DNA from: Allobosea sp.
Lineage (GTDB): Bacteria > Pseudomonadota > Alphaproteobacteria > Rhizobiales > Beijerinckiaceae
Direction: 5' to 3'
Length of the DNA: 7,026 nt
Assembly: GCA_021732895.1 (NCBI GenBank)
Contig: JAKFWE010000024.1
Coordinates: 1 to 7,026 of the forward strand
The position numbers and the translations under genes are program-made. Within the stretch, counting starts at the first letter, position 1. Every line of letters starts with the position of its first letter. The notes below the pieces were generated by a model that had not been told where the DNA came from, made no database searches, and saw only the letters and a program-made list of their open reading frames with translations. Positions 5,821 to 7,026 of the stretch are shown piece after piece.

Positions 5821-6702
5821 TCAGCTCGTCTCGTCCAACGCCGCCTTGATCGCCCGCATATCCCGCCAGGCCAGCCGCTTCTGCAGCGGCTGGCGCAGCA
5901 GATAGGCCGGGTGCAGCGTCGCCAGCGCCCTGATCCTGCGCGCGCCGGTGTCGTATTCGACCCATTTCCCGCGCGAAGCCAGGATGCCCGTCATCCCCAG
6001 GAGCGCCAGGGCCGAGGGCGCGCCGACGCAGACCAGGACATCGGGGTCGGCGAGCGCGATCTGGCGCTGGATGAAGGGCAGGCAGACCGCCACTTCCTGT
6101 GGCGTCGGCGTTCGGTTGCCGGGCGGTCGCCAGGGCAGGAGATTGGCGATGTAGACATGCTCGCGCCGGTTCAGGCCGATCGCGGCGAGCATCCGGTCGA
6201 GCAACTGCCCGGAGCGGCCGACGAAGGGAACGCCGAGACGGTCCTCGTCGGCGCCGGGGGCCTCGCCGACCAGCATCACCCGGCCTGCCGGATTGCCGTC
6301 GGCGAAGACCAGCGACTTGGCCGTGGCCTTGAGCGCGCAGCCTTGGAAACGGCCGAGCGCATCCGCGAGCTCCGCGAGAGTATTCGCCTGCTGCGCCAGC
6401 GCCTTCGCGCCGAGCGCGGCGGCCTCGGGCGTCGCGGCCTCCGCCGCGAGCACCCTCGCGGCCGGCGGCTTCGCCGCGAGCGGCCTTGCGTCCTCGCCCC
6501 GCCGCCCGTCCTGCCCCGGCGGCGCCCGGTCTCTCGCCGGCATCTGGCGCGTGGCGCTGGCCGCAGCATCCGCCGCCGCGCGCGCCGGCGCGGCCTGCGC
6601 TTCGGCGAATCGGTCATGCGGCGTCTCGTCGAGGGCCTCGGTGACGCCGGCCTCGGCATACCAGGCGACGAGCTCGGCTGGGTTCTCGGCGGTCCCGTTC
6701 AT
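5821..6702 (-). CDS. Uracil-DNA glycosylase, family 4-like, with incomplete Fe-S ligands
   Basis: Protein of 293 aa. It removes uracil from DNA to start base excision repair. Seen: GEAPGADEDRLGVPFVGRSGQLLD at 146-169 (motif A with the family-4 GEAPG), ANLLPWRPPGNRTPT at 186-200, and HPAYLLR at 264-270 (motif B). Family-4 enzymes normally carry four Cys that hold a 4Fe-4S cluster. Here Cys122 and Cys207 are present, but the expected second and third positions are Lys125 and Trp191, so an intact classical cluster is unlikely. I recall similar substitutions in other Hyphomicrobiales homologues, unchecked. Residues 1-30 (ELVAWYAEAGVTEALDE) look conserved; 31-100 are an Ala-rich, probably disordered linker. 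The UdgX KRRIH signature is absent. ATG at 6702 has AGGGA about eight bases upstream. It is divergent from ETF-QO. cydA follows after 134 bp, probably with its own promoter. Confidence 0.92.
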   Translation of the reverse strand: MNGTAENPAELVAWYAEAGVTEALDETPHDRFAEAQAAPARAAADAAASATRQMPARDRAPPGQDGRRGEDARPLAAKPPAARVLAAEAATPEAAALGAKALAQQANTLAELADALGRFQGCALKATAKSLVFADGNPAGRVMLVGEAPGADEDRLGVPFVGRSGQLLDRMLAAIGLNRREHVYIANLLPWRPPGNRTPTPQEVAVCLPFIQRQIALADPDVLVCVGAPSALALLGMTGILASRGKWVEYDTGARRIRALATLHPAYLLRQPLQKRLAWRDMRAIKAALDETS

Positions 6703-6747
6703 GGCAGTTCCCTACCACGGCGACGGCGGACTTGCCGAGCGCATGTG

Positions 6748-6762
6748 GTTGCAAATTGGAAC
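6748..6762. promoter_or_regulatory. 15-bp dyad upstream of the uracil-DNA glycosylase gene
   Basis: GTTGCAAATTGGAAC reads as GTTnCAAnTTGnAAC, symmetric at 12 of 14 paired positions around a central base. It ends 46 bp upstream of the glycosylase ATG, where an operator could act. No known regulator can be assigned with confidence. It is not a LexA box: only one GAAC half is present at the right spacing. Confidence 0.35.
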
Positions 6763-6819
6763 GGGCGCTTGGATAGAGGGTTTCCGGTCTGGGCCATCGC
6801 CAGCGCGGCAAGGAGCGCC

Positions 6820-6850
6820 TTGAACGCGCAAGTCAGATAGTTCATATATA
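6820..6850 (+). promoter_or_regulatory. Candidate ETF-QO promoter
   Basis: TTGAAC (6820-6825) is a good -35-like element. After 17-19 bp it is followed by an AT-only patch that offers CATATA (6843-6848) or TATATA (6845-6850) as the -10. This is the most AT-rich spot in the window. Transcription would start roughly 35-40 nt before the ATG at 6894. Activity is inferred from position and composition. Confidence 0.45.
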
Positions 6851-6855
6851 AACTA
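6838..6855. promoter_or_regulatory. 18-bp near-perfect palindrome over the ETF-QO -10 region
   Basis: TAGTTCATATATAAACTA has half-sites TAGTTCATA and TATAAACTA that match as inverted repeats at 8 of 9 positions. It covers the proposed -10 element, a typical place for a repressor dimer (for example a TetR-, MarR- or GntR-type protein). The regulator is not visible in the window. The symmetry is seen; the operator role is inferred. Confidence 0.42.
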
Positions 6856-6893
6856 ATTCAGAATGCGGGCCGTTGCGGGCTTGGGAGGACGGG

Positions 6894-7026
6894 ATGAATC
6901 TGGAGGAAGCGCGCGCCGAGCCGCGCGAGAGCATGGAATACGACGTCGTCATCGTCGGCGCCGGACCCGCCGGTCTCGCGGCGGCGATCCGCCTGAAGCA
7001 GCTCGACGAGACGATCGGCGTCGTCG
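6894..7026 (+). CDS. Electron transfer flavoprotein-ubiquinone oxidoreductase, N-terminus (cut by right edge)
   Basis: The first 44 codons are present. The protein is an FAD- and 4Fe-4S-containing, membrane-associated enzyme that passes electrons from electron transfer flavoprotein (fed by fatty-acid and amino-acid dehydrogenases) to ubiquinone. Seen: the typical lead-in RESMEYDVVIVGAGPAGLAAAIRLKQL, with the FAD-binding GxGxxG (GAGPAG) at about 22-27. The rest of the protein, including the iron-sulfur Cys residues, is outside the window, so another FAD-dependent oxidoreductase such as a geranylgeranyl reductase-like protein is not excluded. ATG at 6894 has a strong GGGAGGA seven bases upstream. 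It is divergent from the uracil-DNA glycosylase gene. Its promoter region holds an 18-bp palindrome. Confidence 0.8.
   Translation, partial: MNLEEARAEPRESMEYDVVIVGAGPAGLAAAIRLKQLDETIGVV

Noticed and set aside
5821..6702. UdgX-type (covalent uracil-binding) protein
   Set aside because: The KRRIH insertion typical of UdgX is absent; motifs fit family 4 better.
6748..6762. LexA box upstream of the uracil-DNA glycosylase gene
   Set aside because: One GAAC/GTTC half is present but the other half at 7-bp spacing is GTTG/CAAC, not matching the direct-repeat motif.

Overview
The window is GC-rich (roughly two-thirds G+C by eye) and reads as chromosomal DNA of an alphaproteobacterium. Several things point to the order Hyphomicrobiales (Rhizobiales), perhaps a Bosea- or Methylobacterium-like lineage: the sequence style of the uracil-DNA glycosylase, the cytochrome bd oxidase and the ETF-QO start, and a direct-repeat LexA box of alphaproteobacterial type. 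The genus is inferred from remembered protein families, not from a search. I see no insertion sequence, phage gene, CRISPR array, tRNA or rRNA.

Layout, left to right. (1) Minus strand: the N-terminal 107 codons of RNase HII (rnhB), running off the left edge, preceded by a PA0069-family radical SAM protein (SplB-like, COG1533). (2) A 126-bp divergent intergenic region with a perfect GAAC-N7-GAAC LexA-type box, then on the plus strand a small glycosyltransferase-like protein. (3) Convergent to it, on the minus strand, a membrane-anchored neutral zinc metallopeptidase (YpfJ/KPN_02809 family). (4) Minus-strand operon cydA-cydB, a bd-type quinol oxidase with a short Q-loop (cyanide-insensitive-oxidase-like), ending in a hairpin before ypfJ. 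(5) Minus strand: a family-4 uracil-DNA glycosylase with a long Ala-rich N-terminal region and an incomplete iron-sulfur cysteine set. (6) A divergent intergenic region with two dyad-symmetric candidate operators, then the first 44 codons of ETF-ubiquinone oxidoreductase on the plus strand, cut by the right edge.

Two themes are interleaved. Genome maintenance is represented by RNase HII (ribonucleotide removal), the uracil-DNA glycosylase (base excision) and a radical SAM enzyme that may be under SOS control. Electron flow around the quinone pool is represented by ETF-QO, which feeds electrons into ubiquinone, and CydAB, which oxidises quinol with oxygen. The most interesting lead is the LexA-type box in front of the uncharacterised radical SAM gene. 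It suggests a damage-inducible, SplB-related enzyme, possibly cotranscribed with rnhB. No wholly new multi-gene system is evident; most of the window is ordinary core-genome content.
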